Assembly: GCA_003049485.1 (NCBI GenBank)
Contig: PYST01000195.1
Coordinates: 1 to 64,000 of the forward strand
DNA: 64,000 nt
Direction of reading: 5' to 3'
Source: Ophioceras dolichostomum
Taxonomy: Eukaryota; Ascomycota; Sordariomycetes; Magnaporthales; Ophioceraceae
Each line of letters begins with the position of its first letter. The stretch's first letter is position 1. The translations under genes were made by a program, and so were the position numbers. The notes below the pieces were generated by a model. That model was not told where the DNA came from. It was given only the letters and a program-made list of their open reading frames with translations, and searched no databases. Below are positions 46,849-58,008 of the stretch, piece by piece.

Positions 46849-49800
46849 CTACCGCCCCTGACTAGGCCCACCCTGCTGCTGCTGCTGCTGCGGACGATAC
46901 TGCATCCGTCCCGCACTGGCGCTGCTCCCGCTCCTCGAGCGGCTGGTGGGTGCGCTCTGGAGCGGGTGCGGCGAGCCCGCCGCTGCTTCTCCTGCTACAG
47001 CCGCGGTAGGCGGTGATGCCACGCCCTGCATGCCCGCGAAGTTGCCGCTGCTAGAACCAGGTGGCGAGCCCCCGTTTCCGTTGCCTCGGGGGAAGACGCT
47101 GTAACCGCTAGCCGCAGCAGCACTATTGCCTTGCTGCTGCTGCTGCTGTTGCTGTTGCTGCTGCTGCTGGTACTGCTGTTGCTGTTGCTGGTAGTACTGC
47201 GGCGAAGGCTGCTGCTGCTGCTGCTGGTTCTGGTACTGCTGGTACGTCAGGAACGGCGAGTTCGACGCGCTGATCGACTGCCCGTACGGGTTGTTCGAGT
47301 CGGAGCGCGCCAGGAACTGCGCGGCCGAGTTCGGGGCGGGGGTGCCTTGCAGCGACTCGACGTCGTAGGCCACGCCGCGGCCGTTGCCGCCGCCGCCGCC
47401 GCGACCGCCGCGCCTGTTGCTGTTGCTGCTCGTCTCGCGCGTCAGCGTCAGCGTCGGGTGGGCCGTCTCGCCCAGCGGCGTGTTGGGCGCGAGGGCCTGG
47501 CCCGCCTGGCGGCGCCCGCCCGAATGGCTGGGCGACTTGCCGACCAGGACCTGGTCCGGCCGGAGGAAGGCCGCGCCGTGCTCGTCGTCGTTACGGCGCG
47601 CCGTGGGGCTGAGGCTCGACTCGGCGTTCCTGTTCACGCCTGCGCTCGCGGCGGCTAGCACGGTGGGCGACTGCGCGTTAAGCTCGTCGGCCGCCTGCTT
47701 CTCGTGCGCGCTGGCCGAGGACGACTTGGTGGGCACCATGCGCTTCCCCTCCTTGTTCTGGTCGGCCTTGGCGCGCGCGCCGGTCGCGAAGTCGTCAGAG
47801 ACGGCGACGGAGTAGGACGGGTTCAGCGGCCCGCCGAGGGGCTCGGCGCCGCCGCCGGGGCCGTAGATGGGCACGCGCTTCAGGGCCAGGGCGAGGGCGC
47901 ACATGAACTTGGAGCGGCGCGTGGCGCGCACGGCGTCGTTATGCCAGTTGGACTTGTGCTTGATCGCGATCTTAAGGTTCATCTTGTCCAAGTCGCCGAC
48001 GCCGCCGACGCCGATGGCGAGGTCCGGCATGAAGTCGCGAGAGTTGTCGGAGTGGCGCACGAAATTCTCCATCTCCTGGCGGAGCAGCTCGATGTCCTCG
48101 AAGGTTGTGTCGTAAGAGACGTTGACGTCGATGACCTCCTTCATCGCCTTGCTGCGCGTGACGTTCTCGACCCAGACGTTGTTCAACACAATGTTGGGGA
48201 CCTGTTGTTATTGGGAGGGTTTTGTGAGTATGGTTGCCGCTTTTCGATTTTCGCTCTTCCATTTGAGAACACTAGGGGGCGTTCAAGTTCAGAGTGCGCT
48301 TCAGACTGCGCGAGGGATACTTACTTGAACGACCTGCATCTTGTCGATGCGGGTGAAGACGGTATACAGCAGCGAGATGCGCTCGACGATGAGCTGCTCC
48401 TTCTCCGGTCCGGAAATGTCCACACGATCACCAACATCGTAGGGGTGCTTGACGAAGAGGAAGATGCAGGAACCGAGGAACTCCTGAGCGGTGACGGCGA
48501 AGACGAAAGATAGCGACAGAAGAGCGGTGGAGGCGGTCGCCAGGGTGGTGATGAAGCTGCTCTGGAAGAAGGCGAGGAAGATGAAGACGACGATCAGGGC
48601 GACGGCGAAGAGCAGGATGTCGTCGAAGACGGTGATGGCCTGGCTGATGTCCTTCATGCTGTTGGCAATAGCCTTGCGCTCGATGCCGATGTCGACGACC
48701 TTGCGAACCATCTCCTCCAGGCTGATGTCGCCGTTGCCGTCGGCGTCGATGGCGGCGAAGCACTCGTCGGCTTCTTCCTTGTGAGACGGGCCAAGCACCT
48801 CCTCGATGTCTTCGGGCGAGAGCGAGTCCGAGCCCTCGACCACGAACGACATCCAGATACGCTTGGCCATGGCCTCCGAGGTGTGCAATTTCTCCAGCGC
48901 CTCGACGACGATCGAGTGGGCCGAGTTGGGGCTGAACACCTGCTTGCCCGTGATCTCGGACGCGACGTTGCCGAACACCGAGGTGATCTTGTCACCCAGG
49001 CGGCCGACGTTGGCGCCCACGTTCCCGATGAGCCTCATGGGCGTGGCGGCCCCGCCGTTCTTCTTCCCGCGGTGACCTCCCAGCAGCAAGTCGATGCTAT
49101 CGTTGATGATGGTGTCCTCCTCAATGAATTCCTCGCAGTACATGGGGAAAAGCTGGCGCGAGGCGTCGTACAGCAGGCCCAGCAGGAAGACCTCGCGCTT
49201 CGAGTCCTTAATTCGGTTTGCGAAGGAGCGCTGGTGGTACGTGATACTGATCAGCTGCACAAAGGTCTTCTCGCCCAGGAACACAGCCGACGAGACGAAA
49301 AGGGCGCCGAGGATCTTCTTCATCGTGTCGACCCACGAGATGCGGTCGTCCGTGAACAGACCGCGGAAGATGGCCCAGCTGGCAAGGGCCCAGAAGAACA
49401 GCGAGAGGGGGACCTCCAAGGCCTTGATCACGGTGGCGTACTTGCGCGTACCCGAGCTGACGACGCCGCAGAAGAACATGAAGACGAAGGGCAAGAGATG
49501 AGCGACGATCTTGCCGGCCCAGAGGACCAGCCAGGACGCCTCGATCCAGATGAAGAGCGTGAGCAGTTGCGGTCCGGGAATCTCTCGGGAGACTTCGGTT
49601 GCGGGGATGGTGCCAATGAGAAGATCGTTTCCATCGGCGTTCTTGGTGACAATCAGCACGACGATGGGCACCGCGAGCAGGATAGCCACAGGAACGACGT
49701 AGATCATGTAGCGCGTGATGACGGACCAGCCGACAACGGTCTGGTACAGCCGTCCCATGGCATTGAGCGTCGCCTCGGCCGAGGCGAGCGTGTTGGACCG

Positions 49801-50061
49801 GCCAGTATCCTGGAGGTTGTTCTTGATGATTTTGCGCCGGCCGATGACGCCGGGCGCGCCGGCCTTCTCATCTTCACTAGACATGGTTGAGCTGTTGAGG
49901 ACGCCCACCTGACTGGGCTTGCGGGCGCCGGTGCTGCTCGCTGTGCTGCGAACTTTGGTGAGTGGGATGTCGCCCGAGTTTTCGGACGGGATGCGTGTGT
50001 CGAGGGGAATGAACCCCATCTTTTGAGGGTTGCGTGGGGATAAGGGCACTCCAGATGCCAT
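46849..50061 (-). CDS. EF-hand MscS-family mechanosensitive ion channel (Msy1/Msy2-like)
   Basis: Membrane channel of the eukaryotic walled-cell MscS group; S. pombe Msy1/Msy2 are ER-located and limit Ca2+ rise on hypo-osmotic shock. Exons 50061-48325 and 48201-46849 give 1029 residues. Several N-terminal membrane segments are seen (TRYMIYVVPVAILLAVPIVVLI, LLPFVFMFFCGVV, LFFWALASWAIFRGLF). A canonical EF-hand loop DADGNGDISLEE (about 437-448) follows, then the MscS pore and beta domain (ILLFAVALIVVFIFLAFF, LSLSFVFAVTAQEFLGSCIFLF, HPYDVGDRVDI, VPNIVLNNVWVENVTRS). The ~300-residue cytosolic tail is Ser/Gly-rich with long Gln runs. The upstream in-frame codon at 50070 is TTG, so the ATG at 50061 (MASGVPLSPRNP) is chosen. 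Calcium gating is a family inference. Confidence 0.94.
47131..47230 (-). repeat. CAG/CAA polyglutamine-coding repeat
   Basis: Plus strand CTG/TTG triplets translate on the minus strand to several Gln runs broken by Tyr and Pro-Ser (QQQQQQ..PSPQYYQQQQQQYQQQ..) in the channel's C-terminal tail. Confidence 0.92.
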
Positions 50062-53000
50062 TAAGATCAATTGCTGTGCCGGTCGATCCTGGCACGCAAG
50101 GGAAGGGAGGGGGAGGGGGAGAGGGAAAGGGAGCCGGGGTCTTGGTCTGAGACGGCAAGCCCGTGTGTTTTTTTGCCGTGCGAGAGGGCAGTGTTCTCGG
50201 TCGGGTTCTCCCAGCCAGGTGCCTCAACCCAAAATTCCTATGGTGCGGCTGTCTCACTTTGTTGCGTGTTGGCGGCGTCGTGGTTTGCGTCGTGCTGTGG
50301 GGGGCCGTCTAAAACTTCTTCGTTCGTGGCAAAAGGCAAAAATCAGACAGAGCAAAAGCGAACAGACGAGACGGTTCGTGATGCTTGTCTCCTGAGACTG
50401 CTTGAAACGGAAACGAGTGGAGATCCAGCTGCGCTTCTTTGGTCGAAATTTGATGAAAAGAAAAGAGAAAGTTGGCCGTGGTTGAGAGGAAGAATGGAGA
50501 TGAATGTCTCTCTCGTCTGTGTTGGCGCGCTGCGAAACAAAGCGTCCGCTATGAGAGGGAGAAAAAAGACAAAGAGACGATTGAAGACAAAGGCGTGATG
50601 GTGTGTAGGTAGGACTGTCACGGCGATGCTCGTATTGTGTGATTGGGGATATCCCGTCCGCCTCTTTTTTTGTTTCTTCCCAAGATGGATAAAACAGGAC
50701 AGAGGGCAATGAATGTGGGAATCTCGTCCGTATTCCTCCTCCCAGACCTTCTTCAACGCGCTGGTGAAGCTTCTGGTTACCAACCTTCGACAGACGACAG
50801 CAACAGACGTCTGTCTCTCTCAGGAGTAAAAGGGTTCGGTCAGCTACAGACACGGCCCGTTCTTTATTAACGGATGGCGGTCGAATATGTGAACCCTTCA
50901 GGAGGGCCAGTGGAACCCGGTCTCGCCGCTCCTGCTCGGCCTCGCTGCAGCCAGCAGCCAGCGGCAGAGCGGCTCAGAGAGCTCAGGGGTATCCGCAGAG
51001 AGGGCGTTAGGTTAGGGTGTCCACTCTGTAGTCCACCCTCCTTCTTGAACCACTGCCCGGAGCCTAGCTGGCGTCAGCCACTGGGAACGTCCCAAACGGC
51101 GAACAGCTTGTTGTCCTGTTTCATCATGGTGCCTCCCTGCAGCCTTTGCAGGGTCCTCCTCGGCCGACACAGAAGGGAGCCGTCGTCTCTCGGTCCCAAT
51201 TGGCCTGGACCGGGCTCTGCCACACCCACCACTGTGGGGCACTCTATCCTTCGAATTGGCCCACACCAACGGGTATCGCCTGCCAGAATCCAGATGCTCG
51301 CTGGGATGAATTGCTGGAATCGCTGGAATCACCCCAAAGCACCGTAAGGAACACTTGAAGGCACGCTAAATTTAATCTGGGGCCATTACTGGGCAGAATT
51401 TGTGCCCCTCCAATCTTTTTCACCGACGTCTTTCGCCCCCCCTCCCCTCCGTCTTTGGTTTTGTCTCCTTGGTGTCCATTGCTTCATGGGGCCGTTTCTT
51501 CGGCAAGATTTTCATCTTGACTGGACGGCTTTCACGGCACACGCGAACGCTTCAACTATTAATGCGGGACCACATGCCCAATGCCCAGCGATGATGCGTG
51601 GAGTGGGCAGGTTTTGGTTTGGTGGTGCTTGCCTTGGATGCTCCAGCTCGAAGCATAATACCAGATACCCGACCACATTGGGGTATTTTTAACATTTGGA
51701 CCCTGACTCCTCAGAATTCATACACACGCATACGACGCATTGCCTCGTCACTTGTCAACGAACTGTCAACTCGTACCTGATATGTGGACGCTAAGCAGAG
51801 AAACACACGCGCTACCCCCCATCGGCGCTTGTGAAGCCACGGCCAAGGAACTTGGACAGACGGACGAGATGCCTGGCGCATGCCGTGGCCGTCTGTGTCT
51901 GTGTCTGTGGCTGTGGCTGTCTGCTTAAGTGCCTGCCTGCCTGCTGCGATGAGCGATATGTAGGTAGTGAGCGGGTGATATTATAGTAGTGCAACGTGAC
52001 GTGCATGCAGGCTGGTGGAGGGAGGGTGAACGGCGATTACTCTAATATTTTAGTCCCCTACTTTCTGTCTGCATGGACGGAGCTTTTCGTCGCACTGGAC
52101 TGGCTGGAGTGGCCGATGCGGGCGACCCAATGAGTGTGGCACATACGAGCAAATCCAGACCCGTCGAGTTCCACCCACCTAGAATCGTCATGGGAAGGGA
52201 TCAAGAAGAATCAATCCCACCAGCGGCACATGCTATTGGAGGCATCCGGACTTCCTCTTTCCTTCTGGCCCGTCCGATGAAGTGAGCGGCACACGACACC
52301 GGCATCATCCCCTGCAATCCCCGAGCACAGCTGGGTTCTTCCAGATTTCGGATCACACCTCGCCATGACCTCGGGAGAAAGGCAAGTTAGACGTCAGAGT
52401 TCAGGCAAGCAAAGATGATCCCTGACAAGGTCTCCCCCACAGGCTCCTGGCCCCTTTTTACTTGCCCCCGCCAATTCGCCGAAAAGAGAACCAAAGATGC
52501 GCTCTAGAACGCCTCTATCGTCATGTTTTGTTTTAGGGTGATTATGATCATCCACCTTAGGTAAAAGTCAACAAGTACCATGTACCTGCCTAAGCGAGGC
52601 CGAACGTCTGTTGAGGCGGTCTGCTTAACATCGGGCCTGGGCACTGCCATTATTGGATCAGCGGCCTCTTGGCCTCTGTTTGCCTCTTGTTCTTCAGCTC
52701 CCGAGTTGGGTGTCGGCGACAATCCAGAGGCCTTTGGATACCAGAAGAAAACACGGAAAGCCGTTGGCGTGCTTCGTAGGCCAACGGGATAGAGGGGCGT
52801 CCCTTCCAGAGCGGCCACCGATGGCCATGTCGACGGCCGCTTTTGTGCCGCGTGTTAGCGTGAGAGTCGAGGCCACCGCTTTCTCTCCTCCCATCATCAA
52901 TCATCACAGATCATCATACCATCACATGTGAGTGTCTCGTCAGGAGAGCAGACGGGGATCGTCAGTCAGTCCCTTTCTCAGGTCGGACGGCGACATAAAG

Positions 53001-53520
53001 TAAAGAGTAGCACGGCCTTTGTACGACAGTGCTGGTGCACTGGTGGGACGGACTTCTTCCTCACTAGGAAGGTATCCTGGCTTTCTGTACGGCGGCGTAA
53101 ACTACGGGGCACATGTGTTGTAGAAACCTGACGACTGATGTTTCATCAATTTACAACTACGCCTTCGCGAGCGAGCCTCTCTGGGCCTTGCAGTTGGAAG
53201 GACGGTTCTGTATCCTTGGTGGTGCATTTGGTGGTCAGAACTCAGAACACTGTTCTTGGGGTCAAGGTTAAGCTTTGGTCCGTGCACGTTTTTGAGATTG
53301 ATCGAGCTTGCATTCTGGCATCATCGGAGGAGGAGGCCAGCATCAATTGGAGCTCAAGAATCTACCACAAGTCGATGTGTAACGAAACTGAAGATGGACT
53401 GAAAAAGAAAGGACGAAAATTGAGAAAATGAGACGCGAGGCGAAGAAGAGCTGAAATGATCGCGGCTCAACGACGTCCTGGCCCCCGCGCAAACTCATTG
53501 GGCCGTCGCCCCCCGCCAAG
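50062..53520. promoter_or_regulatory. Divergent 3.5 kb region, channel gene / GPI3
   Basis: Contains purine-rich sequence near the channel start (50100-50140), a TGTCTG/TGGCTG minisatellite-like run (about 51888-51925) and a GTAGGTAG element (about 51960). The open frames up to about 200 codons lack protein-like features and lie in the probable channel leader. No gene is supported. Confidence 0.5.
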
Positions 53521-55293
53521 ATGCGCCACACATACAACATCGCCATGGTGTGCGACTTCTTCTTCCCCCAGCCAGGGGGGGTCGAAAGCCACATCTACCA
53601 GCTGTCGTCGAAGCTGATGGATCGCGGCCACAAGGTCGTCATCATCACCCACGCCTACGACGGCAGGACCGGCGTCCGCTACCTAACCAATGGCCTGAAG
53701 GTCTACCACGTGCCTTTCCTGGTCATCTACCGCTCCGCGACCTTCCCATCCCTGTTCTCCTTCTTCCCTATGTTCCGCAATATCGTGCTCAGGGAGCGCA
53801 TCGATATAGTGCACGGCCATGCCAGCCTGAGCAGCTTGTGCCACGAGGCCATCCTACACGCCAGGACCATGGGCCTGCGGACCGTTTTCACCGACCACTC
53901 GCTCTTCGGCTTCGCGGATGCCGCCAGCATCCTGACCAACAAGCTGTTGAAGTTCGTGCTGAGCGACGTAGATCATGTCATCTGCGTCAGCCACACTTGG
54001 TGGGTGATAGATTGTTCTTGAGCTCACCCACCCGGACCCTGATGTGAAGAACAACAGTATTCGTTGAACGAAAGAAGAAATGAAGCCCCCCTCCCAACGA
54101 GAGACCTTGTGCCTGTGCAGATCAAAAGACTAAGAGACTAACGAAAAACCGGCTGACGCTGGGGGCACCATTACAGCAAGGAGAACACCGTCTTGCGGGC
54201 CTCGTTAGATCCACTGATGGTGTCGGTAATTCCTAACGCCGTGGTGGCCGAGAATTTCCGCCCTCTCGGCCACCCGGCCGAGCACCAGGGCCAAGGCGGC
54301 CAGGGTCCGAGCCCACCAGCTCACGGACCTGGATCGACAGCCGGCGGCGGCCACGGATCCGGCCACGGCCATGGCCAGGGACAAGGAGCAGGCCCGGGCC
54401 CAGGCCCATTCGATGCCAATCCCGCGCCACAGCCACCACTTGGCCCCCACGATATGATCACCATCGTGGTGGTCTCACGACTGTTCTACAACAAGGGCAC
54501 CGACCTCCTGACGGCGGCGATCCCTCGCATCCTGGACGCGCACCCTAACACGCGCTTCATTATCGGCGGGTCCGGCCCCAAGTCGATCGACCTGGAGCAG
54601 ATGATCGAGCAGAACGTGCTCCAGGACCGCGTCGAGATGCTCGGCCCCGTCCGCCACGAGGACGTGCGCGACGTCATGGTGCGGGGCCACATCTACCTGC
54701 ACCCGTCCCTGACCGAGGCCTTCGGCACCGTCATCGTCGAGGCCGCCAGCTGCGGGCTCTACGTCGTGTGCACCCAGGTCGGCGGCATCCCCGAGGTGCT
54801 GCCCTCCTACATGACCGTCTTCGCCAAGCCGGAGGAGGACGACCTCGTCGCCGCCACGGGCAGGGCCATCGCCGACCTGCGCGCCGGCCGCGTCCGCCCG
54901 GAGCACTTCCACGAGCGCGTCAAGACCATGTACTCGTGGACGAACGTCGCCATGCGCACCGAGCGCGTCTACGACGGCATATCGGGCACCATCCCCGAGG
55001 CGGAGTTCTACGGCTACGAGGGCTCCGGCTCCAAGGCCATCGGCGGCCTGAGCGCCGCCCGCGGGAGGTCGGGCGTGCAGAGCTTCGCCCTGATCGACCG
55101 CCTCAAGCGGTACTACGGCTGCGGCATCTGGGCCGGGAAGCTGTTCTGCCTGTGCGTGGTGCTGGATTACCTGCTCTTCCTCTTCTTGGAGTTCTGGTAT
55201 CCGCGAGAACAGATCGATATCTGCCCGGACTGGCCCAGGAAGACGATCGACGAGAGGAGAGAGCGCGGGAATGGGAGAGGACGTCGATATTGA
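53521..55293 (+). CDS. GPI3: GPI-anchor GlcNAc transferase catalytic subunit Gpi3/PIG-A
   Basis: Catalytic subunit of the ER GPI-GlcNAc transferase, first step of GPI-anchor synthesis (UDP-GlcNAc to phosphatidylinositol). Exons 53521-53999 and 54177-55293 give 531 residues. Motifs: NIAMVCDFFFPQPGGVESHIYQLS at the start, DIVHGHASLSSLCHEAI, TVFTDHSLFGFAD, VICVSHTCKENTVLRA (joined across the intron), VSVIPNAV, VVVSRLFYNKGTDLL, RFIIGGSGPK, and LHPSLTEAFGTVIVEAASCG with the EX7E pair of GT4 enzymes. One C-terminal hydrophobic segment (LFCLCVVLDYLLFLFLEFWYP) is the ER anchor. Odd: about 60 Gly/His/Pro/Gln residues (about 191-250) are inserted between ENFRPLG and the second Rossmann domain, where the family normally has a short loop. 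Confidence 0.96.
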
Positions 55294-55464
55294 CGGCGGC
55301 GTTTGCGCCACCACCCCCGTGTGGAGTGTGTGTCTGGACAGTGTCATAATGGCAACGACGGGATCTAGCCTTTCGAAGGAGGAAGCTCTCCCTCGGTTAC
55401 TCTTGGGATTCAGAAGATGGACGTAGATATATATCCATCGTACAATGGGAATACCTAAGGTAGG

Positions 55465-55482
55465 TAGGTAGGTACCTACCTA
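55465..55482. repeat. 18-bp perfect palindrome of AGGT/ACCT units
   Basis: TAGGTAGGTACCTACCTA, centred on GGTACC and extended on both sides by further AGGT/CCTA units. Related shorter copies occur in many gene-free stretches of the window. Confidence 0.9.
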
Positions 55483-55540
55483 GGTAGTGGGTATAATTAT
55501 TGGTAGACGGAAACCGTATCCATAGGCTATTTGGGGGGGG

Positions 55541-55550
55541 NNNNNNNNNN
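55541..55550. other. Assembly gap of 10 N flanked by G runs
   Basis: Eight G precede (55533-55540) and thirteen G follow (55551-55563) the N run. The real length of the homopolymer is unknown. Confidence 0.99.
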
Positions 55551-55986
55551 GGGGGGGGGGGGGATCGGAGTCCTGGCATCAAATGTACACGACACGGCGT
55601 TTCGGAATTGGATAGGCCTCTCCTAACGAATTCACTATTTGACACTTTCAGTCCTAAGGATATTACTCTTAATCTCATTCCGTATTCTAATTTCCCATTC
55701 AGTCTCCTCACTCTTGATTTTGAACGTGTTCCATCTGTTCCTGTAAATGCTGGCTAAGGTAGCTTTTATGCGGGCAAGCCAGACCGTTTTCTTCGTTCTT
55801 ATCTTATCGTATTAACTCACGCATGTCTAACGACCACAACGCTAGCATGACCTCACACCTCCCGTCTTCTAGCGGCAACGGTGCAAACGTGATAGGAATC
55901 ATCAGCAGCGCCACTCCTTTTCCCCCCCTACAGCGCTCAAACATGCCATTCTCAAACCCACATACCCTTTATAAAAACCCATCAAG

Positions 55987-57318
55987 ATGAGCAGTGGTGG
56001 CGGTGGTGGCGGCGGCGGCTACAGAAGCGGCGGCAGCAGCAGCTCCAGCTCGTCGCCGACCAAGCCGTCCTACCACAAAGTCTCGCGCAACACCCACCTC
56101 CGGCCCCCTCCCGCCTCGCCCAGCAACCCCTTCCAGCAGATGCAGCAGCAACAGCAGGAACAGCAGCAGCACCACCGGCCACGATCGCCAGCAGGGCTCC
56201 CCCTCCAGCACTCCGCGCCGCCGCCTCCATCCCCGCGCCTCCGCCCGCTCCCGCCTCCCCTCCTCCTCACGATCCGCTTCTCCACCAGCCTGCCGGACCT
56301 CCTCCTCGACATCCCGCGCCCGACCAGCACCACCGTCGTGGCCCTCAAGCACCTGATCCGGTCGCGCCTCGAGGAGCCCACGTCGCAGCGCCGCCTGCGC
56401 TTCATCCACGCCGGCCGCATCCTGCCCGACGCCGCCGTCCTGTCCGATGTGCTCCGCGTCCCGCCGCCGCTGCTGCACGCGTCCTCCCCGGCCGCCGGCG
56501 GCTCTGGCGCTGGCGCTGGCGCTGGCACCGGCTCCGGTTCCGATCGGAGGAGTGCTGCTAACGGTGCTGGCGGCAGCGGCAGCGGCAGGGGCAAGGGCAA
56601 AGGCAAGGCCGTCGAGGGCGCTGCGCCGACGCCGCAGCGCGTGTACGTGAACTGCTCCATCGGCGACTCGCTCACCGACGCCGAGCTGGCCGAGGAGGCG
56701 CGCGCGGCTGCCGCGGAGGTGGTGGCGCCTTCCGCCAAGAGCGGTGCTGTTGCCGTTGGAGGGCTTGCGCCGTCCTCGTCCTCCTCCTCCTCCAACGGCG
56801 ACGGCGGGGGGAGACACACCCCCCCGACGGTAGCCACGCGAACGCCCCGCGGCTTCGACCGGCTGCTCGCGGCCGGCTTCCTCCCCGCGGAGGTGAACCA
56901 GCTGCGGCTGCAGTTCCGGTCCATCCAGGCGGCGCGGCACACGCCGGACACGATGCCGTCGCCGGACACGCTACGGTCGATGGAGGACGCGTGGATGGAC
57001 AACCAGGGCGGCGGCGGCACGGCCGCCGGCGGCGGGACCGGCTTTGGAGCAGGTGGCGGTGGCGGTGGCGGGCAAGACGCGGATGGTGGCGCCGGCGGGG
57101 CGGGCGCGGACGGCGGAGACGACGCCGGGCTTAATGGCGTGCTGGACGTGCTGCTCCGCGGGATGCTGATCGGGTTCTTGTGGCCGCTGGGCAGCGTCGG
57201 GTGGCTGATTCGGCAGGAGGGGCTGTACAGCCGCCGTTGGAAGGTGTTTGTCAGCTTTGGGTTCATGTTGAGTCTCTCGATCGGCATGATACGTGCGCTC
57301 TCGGGAGACCCTAAGTGA
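55987..57318 (+). CDS. DSC3: Dsc3-like subunit of the Golgi Dsc E3 ubiquitin ligase
   Basis: Single exon, 443 residues. The N-terminus is Gly/Ser/Pro/Gln-rich. A ubiquitin-like domain follows (about 90-150: LLLTIRFSTSLPDLLLDIPRP, TTVVALKHLIRSRLEE, RRLRFIHAGRILPDAAVLSDV). Then come QRVYVNCSIGDSLTDAEL, and the C-terminal homology region GFDRLLAAGFLPAEVNQLRLQF with EDAWMDNQ. Two hydrophobic segments close the protein (LRGMLIGFLWPLGSVGWLI and VFVSFGFMLSLSIGMI). This order (UBL, DUF2407-like C-terminal part, two membrane spans) is that of fungal Dsc3, part of the complex that triggers SREBP cleavage and membrane-protein quality control. Gly/Ala-rich inserts (about 164-205 and 336-378) are larger than needed by the fold. 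The assignment is by motif memory, not search. Confidence 0.83.
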   Translation: MSSGGGGGGGGYRSGGSSSSSSSPTKPSYHKVSRNTHLRPPPASPSNPFQQMQQQQQEQQQHHRPRSPAGLPLQHSAPPPPSPRLRPLPPPLLLTIRFSTSLPDLLLDIPRPTSTTVVALKHLIRSRLEEPTSQRRLRFIHAGRILPDAAVLSDVLRVPPPLLHASSPAAGGSGAGAGAGTGSGSDRRSAANGAGGSGSGRGKGKGKAVEGAAPTPQRVYVNCSIGDSLTDAELAEEARAAAAEVVAPSAKSGAVAVGGLAPSSSSSSSNGDGGGRHTPPTVATRTPRGFDRLLAAGFLPAEVNQLRLQFRSIQAARHTPDTMPSPDTLRSMEDAWMDNQGGGGTAAGGGTGFGAGGGGGGGQDADGGAGGAGADGGDDAGLNGVLDVLLRGMLIGFLWPLGSVGWLIRQEGLYSRRWKVFVSFGFMLSLSIGMIRALSGDPK

Positions 57319-58008
57319 TTTATGTGTGTGATGAGAATAGACGACGGTTCAAGCGGTGTCATGCTGGTCAGGTTTGTGGGCGCCTTTGCCGAGGGCAAGC
57401 AGGCGTTCTTTGTATATGTACATGCACGATATACCCCGTTCAAGTTATCCCCCTCCTGGTTTATTTTGCATATACAGGCGTCGGTATTCGAGAGCTTTGG
57501 CGCTTTGTCAGGGAATACGTCTAAGCTATCATGGGCCATCCGAGAACAAGGGTGCCAGGACGGTACAATAGGCGTAACAGAGACACGAGGACACCCATAT
57601 TTAGGACTCAATCAGGTTTTCGGTGGTAGCTTCATACTCACAATGGCATATAATAGCCCGATCTCTATAGCCTACCTACCACTTACCTGACCTACCTGGC
57701 AAACTTAACAGACCCTAGAGAACTTGCAGCCTCAGGCGACATGGTGCTATCTACCAGCAAGATGAAATATCCGAAGTAATTGGCTGCCCAGAGAGGGTCA
57801 AGAACAAAAAAGACAGTGCAGCGCACAGAATAAAACCCCATGCTTCCGGCCGTATCCCGCGAAATGGTATTTCTCAACGATGCACTGAGAAGACCAAAAA
57901 TATTTAGGAAAAATGCAGTGGGAAATAACCTATCCTCCAAAGCGCCTTAACGAGATGGATCCAAGAGAGCATAACAAAGCCACCCCGAGAGAATCATTAC
58001 TTAGGTAA
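57319..58008. other. Intergenic between convergent DSC3 and MTR4
   Basis: 690 bp, AT-richer than the genes, presumably both 3' UTRs, with ACCTACC elements at about 57670-57700. No coding frame is supported. Confidence 0.55.

Larger units (their letters stand above)
55294..55986. other. Intergenic GPI3-DSC3 with palindrome and assembly gap
   Basis: Holds an AGGT/ACCT palindrome cluster (55454-55487), the 10-N gap with flanking G homopolymers, and a relatively AT-rich stretch (55600-55860). A TATAAAAA string at 55970-55977 sits only 10 bp before the downstream ATG, too close to be a normal TATA box. No gene is seen. Confidence 0.6.

Noticed and set aside
50254..50853. 199-codon minus-strand frame upstream of the channel gene
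   Set aside because: Lies in the likely 5' leader; Ser/Arg/Leu mixture without domain features.
55970..55977. TATAAAAA as TATA box of DSC3
   Set aside because: Only 10 bp from the start codon, leaving no room for a transcription start upstream of it.
56070..57611. 513-codon open frame on the minus strand opposite the Dsc3-like gene
   Set aside because: Antisense shadow of a GC-rich coding exon; low-complexity Pro/Ser/Arg product with no domain.
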